Below are positions 7,716 through 17,000 of a stretch of DNA of 51,921 nucleotides, piece by piece. Below the pieces are notes generated by a model, which ran no database searches, was not told the origin of the DNA, and worked only from the letters and a program-made list of their open reading frames with translations. A program made the translations under genes and the position numbers. Each line of letters begins with the position of its first letter. The stretch's first letter is position 1. Source of the DNA: CBDHHC01 sp050633205 (lineage in GTDB: Bacteria > Pseudomonadota > Alphaproteobacteria > Rhizobiales > CBDHHC01); the NCBI GenBank assembly GCA_050633205.1, contig JBOEGA010000039.1, forward strand, positions 1 through 51,921. The letters run 5' to 3'.

Positions 7716-8708
7716 CTAGTTTACTGCCTGCATAGCAGGAGTATGCATACGAACAGCTTGTCTCTTGATAAATGCTGTAACTGCATCAGGTTGAGTAATT
7801 GGGATCATATGCCCGCAATTTTCCAGCAATTCCAGATCAAGATCCCTGATCTTTTCTTTTAAAGGGAGCGCATGGGCCTCATAGTCCAGAATATTGTCCT
7901 GAGTTCCATAGATGAGACCAACCGGCATTTCAAGGTCGCTGTAATGCTGAGGCATATGTTCAATATCAATAATGGATTTATTAAAATCTGTTGACGCAGC
8001 ATAATAGGCCCATGGGCGCAATCCCAGCATTCCACCACCTTTGGTCGAAACATCAGCAGGGAACGGTTCAGGGCTGAATACATTTGCCAGTGCTGCTGGA
8101 CCATTCTTAATAGAGGCAGGAGTTGCCAGTGTCCAGGCGACGATTCTACGCATCAGCGGAGAGCGGATAGCAAGTCCTTTGAATACAGTAGGAATTTCCC
8201 GGTCTCTGGAAACAGGGTGTGTCAATGCGGATATAAGAGCGACACCACCAACAATGTCCTTGTGATTGATCGCAAGGGAAAGAGTAATGCCTCCACCCAG
8301 AGAATGACCGGCAATAAGTGGTTTCTCTTTCAGGTCCAGCTTTCTAATAAATGCTGCAATAGTATTTGCCTGCTGGCTGATCCGTGCTGCATCATCTGAT
8401 TTGCGTGTAGAATAACCACAGCCCGGACGGTCTATGATAATAACACGAAAATCATTTTCAAGACGCTCAAGCATACTATGAGTGAAGTTTCTCATTTGGC
8501 CGCTAAGACCGTGAATAAGGACGAGAACCGGCCCTTTACCCCTGTCCAGATAGTGAATTTTTTCACCATCAACTTCCATAAATTCTCCTAATGGAGGAAG
8601 GTACTTTTCTGCCTTTTTTGCGATCATATATGATTTCAGGACTAACCATCCGATATAGAGAATGATTAACCCGATAAATCCCAAAGCAGCATATAACGCA
8701 TATATCAT
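7716..8708 (-). CDS. Membrane-anchored alpha/beta hydrolase
   Basis: A 330-residue alpha/beta-hydrolase with one N-terminal membrane helix (about 5-25). The active-site set is complete: oxyanion HG at 66-67 (LIHGLSG), nucleophile S136 in GHSLGG, acid D271 in YGTQDNIL, and H300 in CGHMIP. It most likely cleaves an ester or lactone. It is last in a three-gene operon and overlaps the upstream dehydrogenase stop by 4 bases, implying coupled translation. Following a Baeyer-Villiger-type monooxygenase, hydrolysis of the ester product is the obvious role, though no substrate can be read from the sequence. Confidence 0.88.
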   Translation of the reverse strand: MIYALYAALGFIGLIILYIGWLVLKSYMIAKKAEKYLPPLGEFMEVDGEKIHYLDRGKGPVLVLIHGLSGQMRNFTHSMLERLENDFRVIIIDRPGCGYSTRKSDDAARISQQANTIAAFIRKLDLKEKPLIAGHSLGGGITLSLAINHKDIVGGVALISALTHPVSRDREIPTVFKGLAIRSPLMRRIVAWTLATPASIKNGPAALANVFSPEPFPADVSTKGGGMLGLRPWAYYAASTDFNKSIIDIEHMPQHYSDLEMPVGLIYGTQDNILDYEAHALPLKEKIRDLDLELLENCGHMIPITQPDAVTAFIKRQAVRMHTPAMQAVN

Positions 8709-9538
8709 TTTGTTCTCCTGCGTTCTGCAATTTTACTCAATGTATTCCAGTAGAAGACTGGCTTAAAGCGCTCTATGATTGAAATAAATTTCGCATCTTT
8801 GCCGATAAGCACACGGGCCTTTCGTTGTTCTATTCCTTGCACAAGCGTTTCCCCGGCAGCTTCTGGCGACAGGGTAAGCTTGTCTTTCGCTTCAGCCTTG
8901 GCCTCTGCTATCATTTCTTCAGTTGCTCCTGACGGAATACGTGCATTGTCAGCTATTGAAGAAGCGACACCACCTGGATGTACAACTGTAACGCCTACAT
9001 TTGTATCAAGCAATTCATGTCTTAGTGATTGAGAAAAGCCTCTGACAGCAAATTTGCTGGCAGCATAAGCCGTATGGCCCGGAGGTGCAATAATACCAAA
9101 TATACTGGAGACATTGACCAGTCTGGCTTCTGTACTTCTCTTGAGGATAGGCAGAAATGCCCGGGTCATATGAACGACACCCCAGAAATTAATATTTATC
9201 ACCCACTCAAAATCTTCTTCACTTACCATTTCAAATGTACCACCAGCAGAAACGCCAGCGTTATTTACAAGAATATCAATTTCAGGATGTTCGGCAAGAA
9301 TCTGCGAAGGAAACGCTTTGATAGCAGCAGGATTAGAGACATCAAGAATATGGCTGCTGACTTTTATTGGGTAGGAAGAGAGCAGTTTTACTGTTTCATT
9401 GAGACCCTCTGCATTGATATCAGCAAGAGCAACATGGCATCCGCGTTTCGCAAGAGATATTGCTGTTGCCCTGCCAATGCCACTCGCGGCGCCTGTAACA
9501 ACAGCAGTTTTATCTTTTAGCTGCATGAGTTTTGTCAT
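8705..9538 (-). CDS. Short-chain dehydrogenase/reductase
   Basis: A 277-residue classical SDR when started at the ATG at 9538, which has GGAAAT upstream. A TTG-start version from 9589 would add 17 Asn-rich residues and overlap the upstream gene. It has the NAD(P)-binding TGAASGIG (15-22), NNAG (92-95), catalytic Ser in NVSSIFG and the YxxxK pair Y158/K162. The Asp-containing ALADIN after the second strand suggests NAD preference. It probably interconverts an alcohol and a ketone or aldehyde for the neighbouring monooxygenase. Confidence 0.88.
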   Translation of the reverse strand: MTKLMQLKDKTAVVTGAASGIGRATAISLAKRGCHVALADINAEGLNETVKLLSSYPIKVSSHILDVSNPAAIKAFPSQILAEHPEIDILVNNAGVSAGGTFEMVSEEDFEWVININFWGVVHMTRAFLPILKRSTEARLVNVSSIFGIIAPPGHTAYAASKFAVRGFSQSLRHELLDTNVGVTVVHPGGVASSIADNARIPSGATEEMIAEAKAEAKDKLTLSPEAAGETLVQGIEQRKARVLIGKDAKFISIIERFKPVFYWNTLSKIAERRRTK

Positions 9539-9572
9539 TTTTATTATTTCCGAATTAACTGTTTCATTGTTG

Positions 9573-11075
9573 TTACGCTGATTTTCCAAACTTCAGAACA
9601 CCATCATCAATAGGTGCTTTCAGAAAGGTTACTTTGTCCTTGAAATAATTCTGGTCAAGCATCCACGGTGCTTTATTGCCTTGCTTGGGAGAAATTGCAT
9701 AAGCACGCTGTACATAGCCTGACTTCAGATCAATCGCTGGTTGCTCCTCAACTGTAGGATCTTCCCTGAGAGGTACACAGTTAGAGTAACCATTCTCATC
9801 CATAAAATTAATTTGCTTACAGAAGTACTCGGCAGTGAGATCACATTTTAATGTCCAGGAGGCATTTGTATAGCCATGTGCTGAGATAAAGTTAGGAATG
9901 CCACTATACATACTGCCTTTGTAGAGCATTGTCTCGGCCCAGTCGATCGGCTTGCCATCAACAGAAGCCTGAATGCCACCAAGAGCTTTTAACTTTAAAC
10001 CGGTTGCAGTAATAACTATATCAGCTTCGAGAGTTTTGCCATACCCGAGCTTGATACCATTTTCTGTGAAATGATTAATATGATCTGTAACAACAGAGGC
10101 CTTGCCTTCACGCATTTTCTCAAACAAATCGCCATCAGTAATAAGGCATACACGCTGATCCCAGGGATTGTAGCTGGGGAAGAAGTGGCGCTCTACATCA
10201 AATTCCGGTCCAAGATCCTGCCTGATTAACCTTAGAAGTTCCAGTTTGACAGGGATTGGCTTTTCCTTGCTCAGCCTGTAGAAATAAGCACCCAGACGGA
10301 TCGCATGCATGCGAATGATGTGGTAAGCCCATTTGGCAGGAAGAAGCCTTTGCAGCCATTTGGCCAGCTTGCTTTTTGATGGCCTGGAAACCACATAAGT
10401 CGGCGAGCGCTGGAGCATGGTTATATGCTCAGTCTTGTCAGCCATTGATGGAATAAGTGTTATTGCAGTGGCTCCACTGCCGATGACTACAACTTTTTTC
10501 CCTTCATAGTCCAGATCTTCAGGCCAGAACTGGGGGTGAACAATCTGCCCTTTATAGTTTTCCATCCCATCCCATCTGGGAGCATGGGCTTCATCATAAT
10601 CATAATAACCGGTGCAGGAATATATATAGTTGCACGTCATGGTAGCTGCCTGGCCATCTGCAGATGATGTCTCAATAGTCCACAGAGAGTTTTCCGAAGA
10701 CCATGAGGCTTTAGCAAGCTTCTGATTAAAATAGATATTTTGTGTAATATTATTTTCAGCAGCAGTTTCTTTGATATAATCCAGAATCAGCGGGCCTTTT
10801 GCAATTGCATCCGGATGTGTCCAGGGCTTAAAGCTGTAACCCAGAGTATACATATCTGAATCTGAGCGGATGCCGGGGTAGCGAAACAGATCCCATGTAC
10901 CGCCAATAGAATTCCTTGCTTCAAGTATTGCATATGACTTGCCCGGGCAGAGCGTCTGGATATGGTAGGCTGCACTTATTCCTGAAAGGCCTGCGCCAAC
11001 TACCAGAATATCCACATGGTTGGGAAGCTTTTGATTTTGTGTAGTATTTTCTGTATGCGTTACTGGTTCGGCCAT
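9573..11075 (-). CDS. Flavin-dependent Baeyer-Villiger-type monooxygenase
   Basis: A 500-residue class B flavoprotein monooxygenase. It shows the FAD site VVGAGLSG (26-32), RYPGIRSDSDMYTLGYSF characteristic of the family, a Baeyer-Villiger fingerprint at 174-185 (YKGQIVHPQFWP, matching FxGxxxHxxxWP with Tyr for Phe), and the NADPH site VIGSGATA (198-204). Such enzymes insert oxygen next to a carbonyl, turning ketones into esters. First gene of a three-gene operon with an SDR and an alpha/beta hydrolase, a set reminiscent of mycobacterial mymA-type clusters. A regulator-like site, TTTTGTGATCAC, lies about 30 bases upstream. Confidence 0.9.
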   Translation of the reverse strand: MAEPVTHTENTTQNQKLPNHVDILVVGAGLSGISAAYHIQTLCPGKSYAILEARNSIGGTWDLFRYPGIRSDSDMYTLGYSFKPWTHPDAIAKGPLILDYIKETAAENNITQNIYFNQKLAKASWSSENSLWTIETSSADGQAATMTCNYIYSCTGYYDYDEAHAPRWDGMENYKGQIVHPQFWPEDLDYEGKKVVVIGSGATAITLIPSMADKTEHITMLQRSPTYVVSRPSKSKLAKWLQRLLPAKWAYHIIRMHAIRLGAYFYRLSKEKPIPVKLELLRLIRQDLGPEFDVERHFFPSYNPWDQRVCLITDGDLFEKMREGKASVVTDHINHFTENGIKLGYGKTLEADIVITATGLKLKALGGIQASVDGKPIDWAETMLYKGSMYSGIPNFISAHGYTNASWTLKCDLTAEYFCKQINFMDENGYSNCVPLREDPTVEEQPAIDLKSGYVQRAYAISPKQGNKAPWMLDQNYFKDKVTFLKAPIDDGVLKFGKSA

Positions 11076-11384
11076 TATTTTCTCCGCATAGTGATGTCTA
11101 AAACAGTTTTGTGATCACTAATGCATACTGCCGGGTATGATGACTATTAAACTTTCCGATAAACCTGTATTCCACCATGCGGAACAAAGGGGAGTGAGCT
11201 TTTAAACAGCCAGACTATATTCATAACATAACAGCCAGTAATCCGCCCGCAAGTACGTAAAAAGTTGCAGGCCAGGCGCCTCTGTGGGCTGTCAGGGAGT
11301 ATGTTTTAGGTGTAATGTACAGGATATATGCTTCGACATGAGATTTGATAAATGAAAAACTGCTATAGAGAGGGAGTTTAAGTA
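11076..11384. other. Divergent intergenic region between the monooxygenase operon and qor
   Basis: About 309 bases carrying both promoters. A half-palindromic site with TTTTGTGATCAC (11107-11118) sits near the operon side, and the qor ribosome-binding site GAGGGAG lies at the other end. No RNA gene or complete small ORF is seen. A minus-strand open stretch around 11230-11340 reads like the end of a small membrane protein but lacks a start codon. Confidence 0.6.
11107..11118. promoter_or_regulatory. Second copy of the TTTTGTGATCAC site, upstream of the monooxygenase operon
   Basis: The 12 bases are identical to half of the 20-bp palindrome at 7646-7665. Here the right arm degenerates after TCAC. 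Location 32 bases before the monooxygenase start suggests an operator; the cognate regulator is unknown. Confidence 0.4.
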
Positions 11385-12359
11385 ATGGCCAAAGTTGTAC
11401 GTGTTCATGAATATGGTGGTCCTGAGGCCATGATATGGGAGGATGCTGAAGTTCCCAAACCAGGTGCAGGAGAAGCGCATATTAAACATACGGCCGTCGG
11501 TCTTAACTTTATTGATGTGTATCACCGTACAGGTCTTTACCCTCAACCATCATTACCGTTCGTGCCAGGCACTGAAGCCGCTGGAGAAGTGCTGGCTATC
11601 GGTGAAGGTGTTACCAATGTCCGCGTTGGTGACCGGGTTGCATATGCTTCCGTTGTTGGCAGTTACTCCCAGGAGCGCATTATTGTAGCCGAGCGCCTTG
11701 TTAAATTGCCAGATAATATTGATGACAAGACAGCAGCAGCCTCAATGTTACAGGGAATGACTGCCAGATATCTTCTGCGTAAAACCTATGTAGTAAAATC
11801 AGGCGATACCATACTGTGCCATGCAGCAGCAGGTGGTGTTGGGCTGATCCTCTGCCAGTGGGCAAAAGCGCTGGGCGCAACAGTTATAGGCACTGTCGGA
11901 TCTGAGGAAAAAGCAAAGCTTGCGCAGGAAAATGGCTGTGATCATGTAATTAATTACAGCAATGATGATTTTGTAAGTAAAGTGCTCGAAATCACAGAGA
12001 ACCGTAAGGTCGATGTAGTATATGATTCAGTCGGAAATGACACCTTCCCCGGCTCTCTTGATTGCCTGAAACCTTTGGGAACATGGGTAACGTTTGGTCA
12101 GTCTTCTGGTGTTGTACCTCCTTTTGATGTTGGCATACTGGCAAAGAAGGGTTCTCTGTATGCAACCCGTCCAACTCTCTTCAATTATATAGCCAGTACA
12201 GAAGATCTGAATGAAACTGCTCAGGACCTGTTTGATGTAATAGGAAGTGGCAAAGTAAAAATCTCCGTCAATCAGACTTACAGTCTTGCGGATATCGTTC
12301 AGGTGCACAAAGACCTGGAAGCTCGCAAAACAACGGGATCTACTGTCATGTTGCCATGA
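11385..12359 (+). CDS. qor: NADPH:quinone oxidoreductase (zeta-crystallin type)
   Basis: A 324-residue zinc-independent medium-chain dehydrogenase/reductase. It begins VVRVHEYGGPEAM and contains GLNFIDVYHRTGLYP, PFVPGTEAAGEV, and the nucleotide-binding AAAGGVGLILCQWAKALGA, all hallmarks of bacterial QOR, which reduces quinones with NADPH. No zinc-ligand cysteines are present, as expected. The ATG at 11385 follows GAGGGAG. It is transcribed away from the monooxygenase operon and is followed by a hairpin. The precise physiological electron acceptor is unknown. Confidence 0.93.
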   Translation: MAKVVRVHEYGGPEAMIWEDAEVPKPGAGEAHIKHTAVGLNFIDVYHRTGLYPQPSLPFVPGTEAAGEVLAIGEGVTNVRVGDRVAYASVVGSYSQERIIVAERLVKLPDNIDDKTAAASMLQGMTARYLLRKTYVVKSGDTILCHAAAGGVGLILCQWAKALGATVIGTVGSEEKAKLAQENGCDHVINYSNDDFVSKVLEITENRKVDVVYDSVGNDTFPGSLDCLKPLGTWVTFGQSSGVVPPFDVGILAKKGSLYATRPTLFNYIASTEDLNETAQDLFDVIGSGKVKISVNQTYSLADIVQVHKDLEARKTTGSTVMLP

Positions 12360-12393
12360 CATGATTTTCAGGTTTCATGAAAATAACAAATCC

Positions 12394-12424
12394 GGAGTTA
12401 GGTATGCCATATATAACTAACTCC
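12394..12424 (+). terminator. Hairpin downstream of qor
   Basis: GGAGTTAG (12394-12401) pairs exactly with CTAACTCC (12417-12424), with an inner TAT/ATA. It is followed by TTAACTGC and later TTTTCC, so it is a possible but not classic terminator. The rest of 12360-12676 (317 bases) shows no gene. Confidence 0.45.
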
Positions 12425-12676
12425 TTAACTGCTGTTCCACTTTTCCTTGATAATCGGTTTATATTTGTCTGTATCTGGTACAGATGATCTGGAATGAAAC
12501 GTCGGTATACTATATATTGACGCAAAAATATTTCAATAACCTCATTTTTTTACCAAATATTTTCTTTCGCTTGTCAGGATATTCCCAAGGCAACTCTGGC
12601 GTTTCAGGTGACGCGTACAGGAGTGAATGCGTATCAGGTTGAGTTTTGTGTCCAACCTTTAAAGGAAAAAGTTGCT

Positions 12677-12946
12677 ATGGCACGTGTTGAAGTAAATGAT
12701 GTAAAAGAGATTGAAACTGCAGCTAAAACAGGTGGCGATGAAGCTCTGTTTGAACTGGGTATGATCTATTGTAATGGCCACGAAGTTGATGCAGATCTGA
12801 TCACGGCTCATAAGTGGTTTAATCTTGCTGCGCTTAAAGGCAATGAAGCTGCTAAAGAGTATAGAATGGAACTGGCTCGTGAAATGACGAAGTCTCAGAT
12901 TGCTGAAGCTCAGCGCCAGGCCAGAGAATGGCTGGATACTGACTGA
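12677..12946 (+). CDS. Small Sel1-repeat protein
   Basis: An 89-residue protein with one clear Sel1-like helical repeat at about residues 22-55 (ALFELGMIYCNGHEVDADLI then AHKWFNLAALKGNEAA), followed by a charged helix ending EAQRQAREWLDTD. Sel1 repeats are protein-interaction scaffolds; no enzymatic function is implied. No signal peptide, so probably cytoplasmic. The ATG at 12677 is selected because AAAGGAAAAA sits just upstream; the open frame extends back to 12608 without a good start. A terminator follows directly. Confidence 0.82.
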   Translation: MARVEVNDVKEIETAAKTGGDEALFELGMIYCNGHEVDADLITAHKWFNLAALKGNEAAKEYRMELAREMTKSQIAEAQRQAREWLDTD

Positions 12947-12969
12947 GCAAATTGCTCAGCCAGTTTTTA
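12938..12969 (+). terminator. Rho-independent terminator after the small Sel1 gene
   Basis: ACTGACTGAGCAA (12938-12950) is complementary to TTGCTCAGCCAGT (12952-12964) with one mismatch, and the stem is followed by TTTTTATATTT. It also lies at the 3' end of the convergent gene. Confidence 0.8.
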
Positions 12970-12972
12970 TAT

Positions 12973-13686
12973 TTAGCAGTCTTTGAAATAGCTCTCAAAA
13001 CAGCGAACAGTGCGCTTACGTGAGCGTATGATAGCCCTGCGTGTGCTTTGATATTCTCTTTCTATTTTTGCGGAAAAGCTATCGTCGCGCGGACGCTTTT
13101 TGCGTCTTCTCTTGACCCTCTTGCGTTTTCGGGGCTTTACATTTGTCTTGCGGGTCGGACTAACGCTGGCCTGACGCAGGCTCTTTTCAGGAGGCAGAGT
13201 TGTCTTTTTATTCTCTTCAGCTTCTTTCCTGACAGCCTTCTTTTCAGGCCGGGACTTTACCTTCTCCAGTTTGTCTTTCGATATAGCTTTATGGCTGGTT
13301 ATATTTTTGCCTTTGTTAGGCAGAATTCTGGAGTTGTCAGAAGCTTTTACAGCAGGTGGTTTTTCTGCCGGGTTATACATATAGGTAACGCGGCGTCCTT
13401 CACATATATCCGGATTAATTTTGGTTATGGTGCAGGAGTTATGATTGAAATTGCCTGATATCTTTGTAACGCACCATGTTCCAAGCCGGGCATTTGCTGT
13501 TGGCTTAAGGCTTCTGAGCTTGCAGTGGTAAACGCGCTCAGGTCCCTTGCAGGAAATACAGTAGCTGTTTAAATCCTTAGCATATGCATTCCCGGTTGCG
13601 ATAAACAATGCTGCGAGCATTATAGTAAATGCGAAGATCGCTTTCAGCTCTCGCTGATATGCTGATAGTGCCATTTTGTAATTCAT
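12973..13686 (-). CDS. Secreted Cys-rich protein with a Lys/Arg-rich tail, unknown function
   Basis: From the ATG at 13686 the product has ~237 residues. A signal peptide (FTIMLAALFIATGNAYA) is followed by a compact Cys-rich segment (CISC, YHC, TWC, SCTITKINPDIC), then ~100 residues rich in Lys, Glu, Pro and Ser, and a strongly basic stretch (KPRKRKRVKRRRKKRPR) before a short C-terminal region with two more Cys. No family is recognised. The frame is open back to 13803, but that would put ~39 residues before the signal peptide. The basic tail recalls the caspase-like protein at 672 and the repeat protein downstream. Confidence 0.65.
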   Translation of the reverse strand: MNYKMALSAYQRELKAIFAFTIMLAALFIATGNAYAKDLNSYCISCKGPERVYHCKLRSLKPTANARLGTWCVTKISGNFNHNSCTITKINPDICEGRRVTYMYNPAEKPPAVKASDNSRILPNKGKNITSHKAISKDKLEKVKSRPEKKAVRKEAEENKKTTLPPEKSLRQASVSPTRKTNVKPRKRKRVKRRRKKRPRDDSFSAKIEREYQSTRRAIIRSRKRTVRCFESYFKDC

Positions 13687-14073
13687 AATGATTTTTTCGT
13701 TTTTGATGCAGACGTAATATACTCGGTTCTTCCCGACAAAATTATGGCAACAGCATATAGCCATTTCCGTATCTGATATGAACCTAATCAGCAACATTAG
13801 CAAAATAGTTTAATACTCTATAATTTCTGTATTAGTTTGAACCTTTTTTACTTCTAAAACGACCTATGACGACTAGCATGAATTATGCTTGGCAATGATC
13901 TTGGGTGGGGAAACTGCTGCCAAAGAGAGCGTGATTTATGGTGAATTTAGTGTAAGCTGTCAGTATGCGTCGCTAAGTAACTGGCAATACACTAATAAAA
14001 ACTAGCGATCCTGGGTCGGGTTTGCACAAATTAACCTGACCTTAATAGATATTATACAGGTGAGGTTTATGTT
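13687..14073. other. Divergent promoter region between the Cys-rich gene and the giant repeat gene
   Basis: About 387 AT-rich bases. The only structure noted is the inverted repeat at 14014-14041 just before the repeat gene. GGTGAGG about 8 bases before ATG 14074 serves as ribosome-binding site. No small gene is supported. Confidence 0.55.
14014..14041 (+). promoter_or_regulatory. Inverted repeat upstream of the giant repeat gene
   Basis: GGTCGGGTT (14014-14022) and AACCTGACC (14033-14041) pair with one mismatch across a 10-base spacer, 32 bases before the start codon. It may be an operator or a leader hairpin; nothing in the sequence decides between them. Confidence 0.4.
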
Positions 14074-17000
14074 ATGTGGTTTAATCCGACAGCGTTGAAT
14101 ATGCGTCGATTACCAGGCGGAATTTTTGCCGCTGTAGTTTTGGCGTCGACCCTGTTTCAGGTCAGTCCCGGCTTTTCACAGGATGCAGAGTTCCATCCCG
14201 GAGAAGCATTTTCAACGCGCTTTTCAGGGACGAAGCAGGAAAAAGGAGCCGATGATAAATTCAGAGAAGTTATTGATCTGGATGGAGTTGTTGGCAGTGT
14301 TATTGATGTTCGTGAACCCGGTGAGGCCCCTCGAGGCCAGCATTGGGATAATGAACCCCAGCGTTTAAATATTAAGGCGGGGCAGGTTGGTCAGGTCTTT
14401 GGTATAGCAATTGATGATGCTGCCAGGCCGAATATTTATTTGTCAGCAACCGCAGCCTTTGGTTTGCATGTCCAGGACGATGGTGGTTGGATGCCAGGCA
14501 TGTGGGGGCAAAATGGCGGCCCTGGCACTATTTACAAACTTAATGCAAAAAATGGATACAAGCCGGAAGTATTTGCAACAATCAAGCTTGGTGACAGAAA
14601 GAACTCTGGCGCAGCGCTGGGCAATATTGCTTATGATCCTGCAACACGGCAGTTATTCGTATCTGATCTTGAGACTGGAATGGTACATCGCCTGGATATA
14701 GAAACAGGTGAGGATCGTGGTACGTTTGACCATGGTGTGGATGGCCGTGCAGATTTCCTCGATGTGTTAACAGGAAAAAAGCAAAGCTGGAGTCCGGTTG
14801 AATTTGATGAAGCTGCTTCATCGCAGCGTGAAGATTGTAAAACTGACTTTCAGACTACACCTTCATGCTGGAATCTGGCTGACTTTCGCCGTCGTGTCTG
14901 GGGAGTTGGCGTCTACCAGGATCCAAAGTCCGGGCGTGTTCGATTATATTATGCTCTGTGGTCAAGTCAGGGGTTTGGCAATCCTGAATGGAAAGCTTCA
15001 CCAGAACAGCAGGTCAATACTATATGGTCGGTCGGTCTGAAAAGTGACGGTTCTTTCGACAAGTCTGACGTCCGTCGTGAATTTGCCATTCCGGGTTTCT
15101 TTTCAAAAGTGAAAGACTTTCTGCGTGCCGGTGCCAGTCATCCGGTATCTGATATCGCTTTCTCATCTGATGGTGTGATGCTTGTTGCAGAACGCGGAGG
15201 AATGAGAAACAAGGGTCTTGGAAGCGAAGACAGCTTTGCGACGCCAAGTGAGGCGCGCGTACTGCGTTATAAGCTTGGCTCTAATGGTAAATGGGATAGA
15301 ACCGGACGGTTTGCTGTTGGTTTTTATGATCGAAAGAACCATGATAAGCCTTATATTCGCGCAGGCAGTTCTGGTGGTGTTGCTTTTGGTTATGGTTACA
15401 AGTCAGATTTTGTTATCGATCAGAAAAAGGTTGATCAGTTTGCCTGGATGACCGGTGATAAACTGTGCTCCGCAGATGCCCCATGCCTCAATCCTGAAAC
15501 AGATGAAGAAGATGATTCAAGCGAGGTTCATGGTTTGCAGGGACTTTCTGCAGAAGCATTTACCGAAGTTGCCCCGGCAGACGCCTTTAAGGACTATCCC
15601 AAAAAAGGTGAAGCTGTTCCGATAAAGGGCGTTGATCAGTCTTACCTGATTGATATGGATATCAATGTTGATGATGATGGTGGGCCAATAGAAGGTGAGC
15701 TGGAACGAAATGATGCGACACTGACTGGTGATGTTGAAATATACAAAATCGGTAAGGTTATTGCTGACGAAGCAAGTACTGGTGCCCTGCATTTACCCGT
15801 AGGATCACGGGCTTCTCATGCCTATCCTGCGTCAGTCCATAAACCTGAAGGATCAGACAGCAGTCATGAATTTCCGTTTTCTATTCACAGGCCGCAAGGA
15901 TCCGAACCGTCGCATGAATATCCTTACTCTATTCATCTGCCAATAGGTTCTGAGCCTGTTCATGAGTTCCCGTATTCTATTCACTTGCCACGCGGATCAA
16001 GACCTCATCACAGAAACTGGAGATCTTTGCATTTTCCTAAAGGATCAAGACCAGGGCATAAATTCCCTAGTTCTGTTCACTGGCCTCATGGATCAAAACC
16101 GGGTCACAAGTTCCCTAAATCTATTCACCTTCCCCGAGGGTCGAAGCCTGGGCACAAATTCCCGAAATCCATTCACCTTCCACGTGGATCAAGACCAGGG
16201 CACAAGTTCCCTAGATCTGTTCACTGGCCTCGAGGATCAAGACCAGGGCATAAATTCCCTAAATCTATCCACTTGCCTCGCGGATCAAGACCAGGGCACA
16301 AATTCCCTAAATCTATCCACTTGCCTCGCGGGTCAAGACCAGGGCACAAATTCCCTAAATCAGTCCACCTGCCTGTTGGATCGAAGCCAGGACACAAGTT
16401 CCCTAAATCAGTCCACTTGCCTGTTGGATCGAAGCCAGGACACAGGTTCCCTAAATCAGTCCACCTTCCTGTTGGATCAAAGCCGGGGCACAAATTCCCT
16501 AAATCAGTCCACCTTCCTGTTGGATCGAAGCCGGGGCACAAGTTCCCCAAATCAGTCCATCTGCCAGTTGGGTCGAAGCCGGGTCACAGGTCCCCTAAAT
16601 CGGTTCACCTGCCAAGAGGTTCAGTGCTTCACAGGCCTGGTATCTCAAGGTTGCATAACCCGAAAGCGTCACGTGTTCACAGGCCGGCTATCTCACGGTT
16701 GCACCGTCCGGCTGTATCACGTGTACACAGACCAAGTCTCTCAAGGGTTCATCGCCCTGGGGTCTCTCGTGTCCACAGACCGGGTGTTTCCAGGCTGCAC
16801 CGTCCAGGTGTATCGCGTATACACAGGCCAAGTGTCTCCAGGCTACACCGTCCTAGTGTTTCGCGCATTCACAAGCCGGCAGTTTCAAAGGCACATCGTC
16901 CGTCTGTATCGCGTGTCCATAAGCTGCGTGCTTCCAGGTTACACCGCACAAGCGTTTCACGTATTCACAAAATAAGCGTGTCACGTACGCATAGTGTAAC

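Noticed and set aside
11230..11340. Minus-strand open stretch ending ...GAWPATFYVLAGGLLAVML, looking like the C-terminus of a small membrane protein
   Set aside because: No start codon or ribosome-binding site is present and the frame runs into the divergent promoter; perhaps a decayed remnant, but not supportable.
15962..16975. Long open frames in other frames and on the opposite strand across the repeat gene
   Set aside because: They are by-products of the repeat structure; only the frame starting at 14074 has a signal peptide, a ribosome-binding site and a plausible domain upstream.
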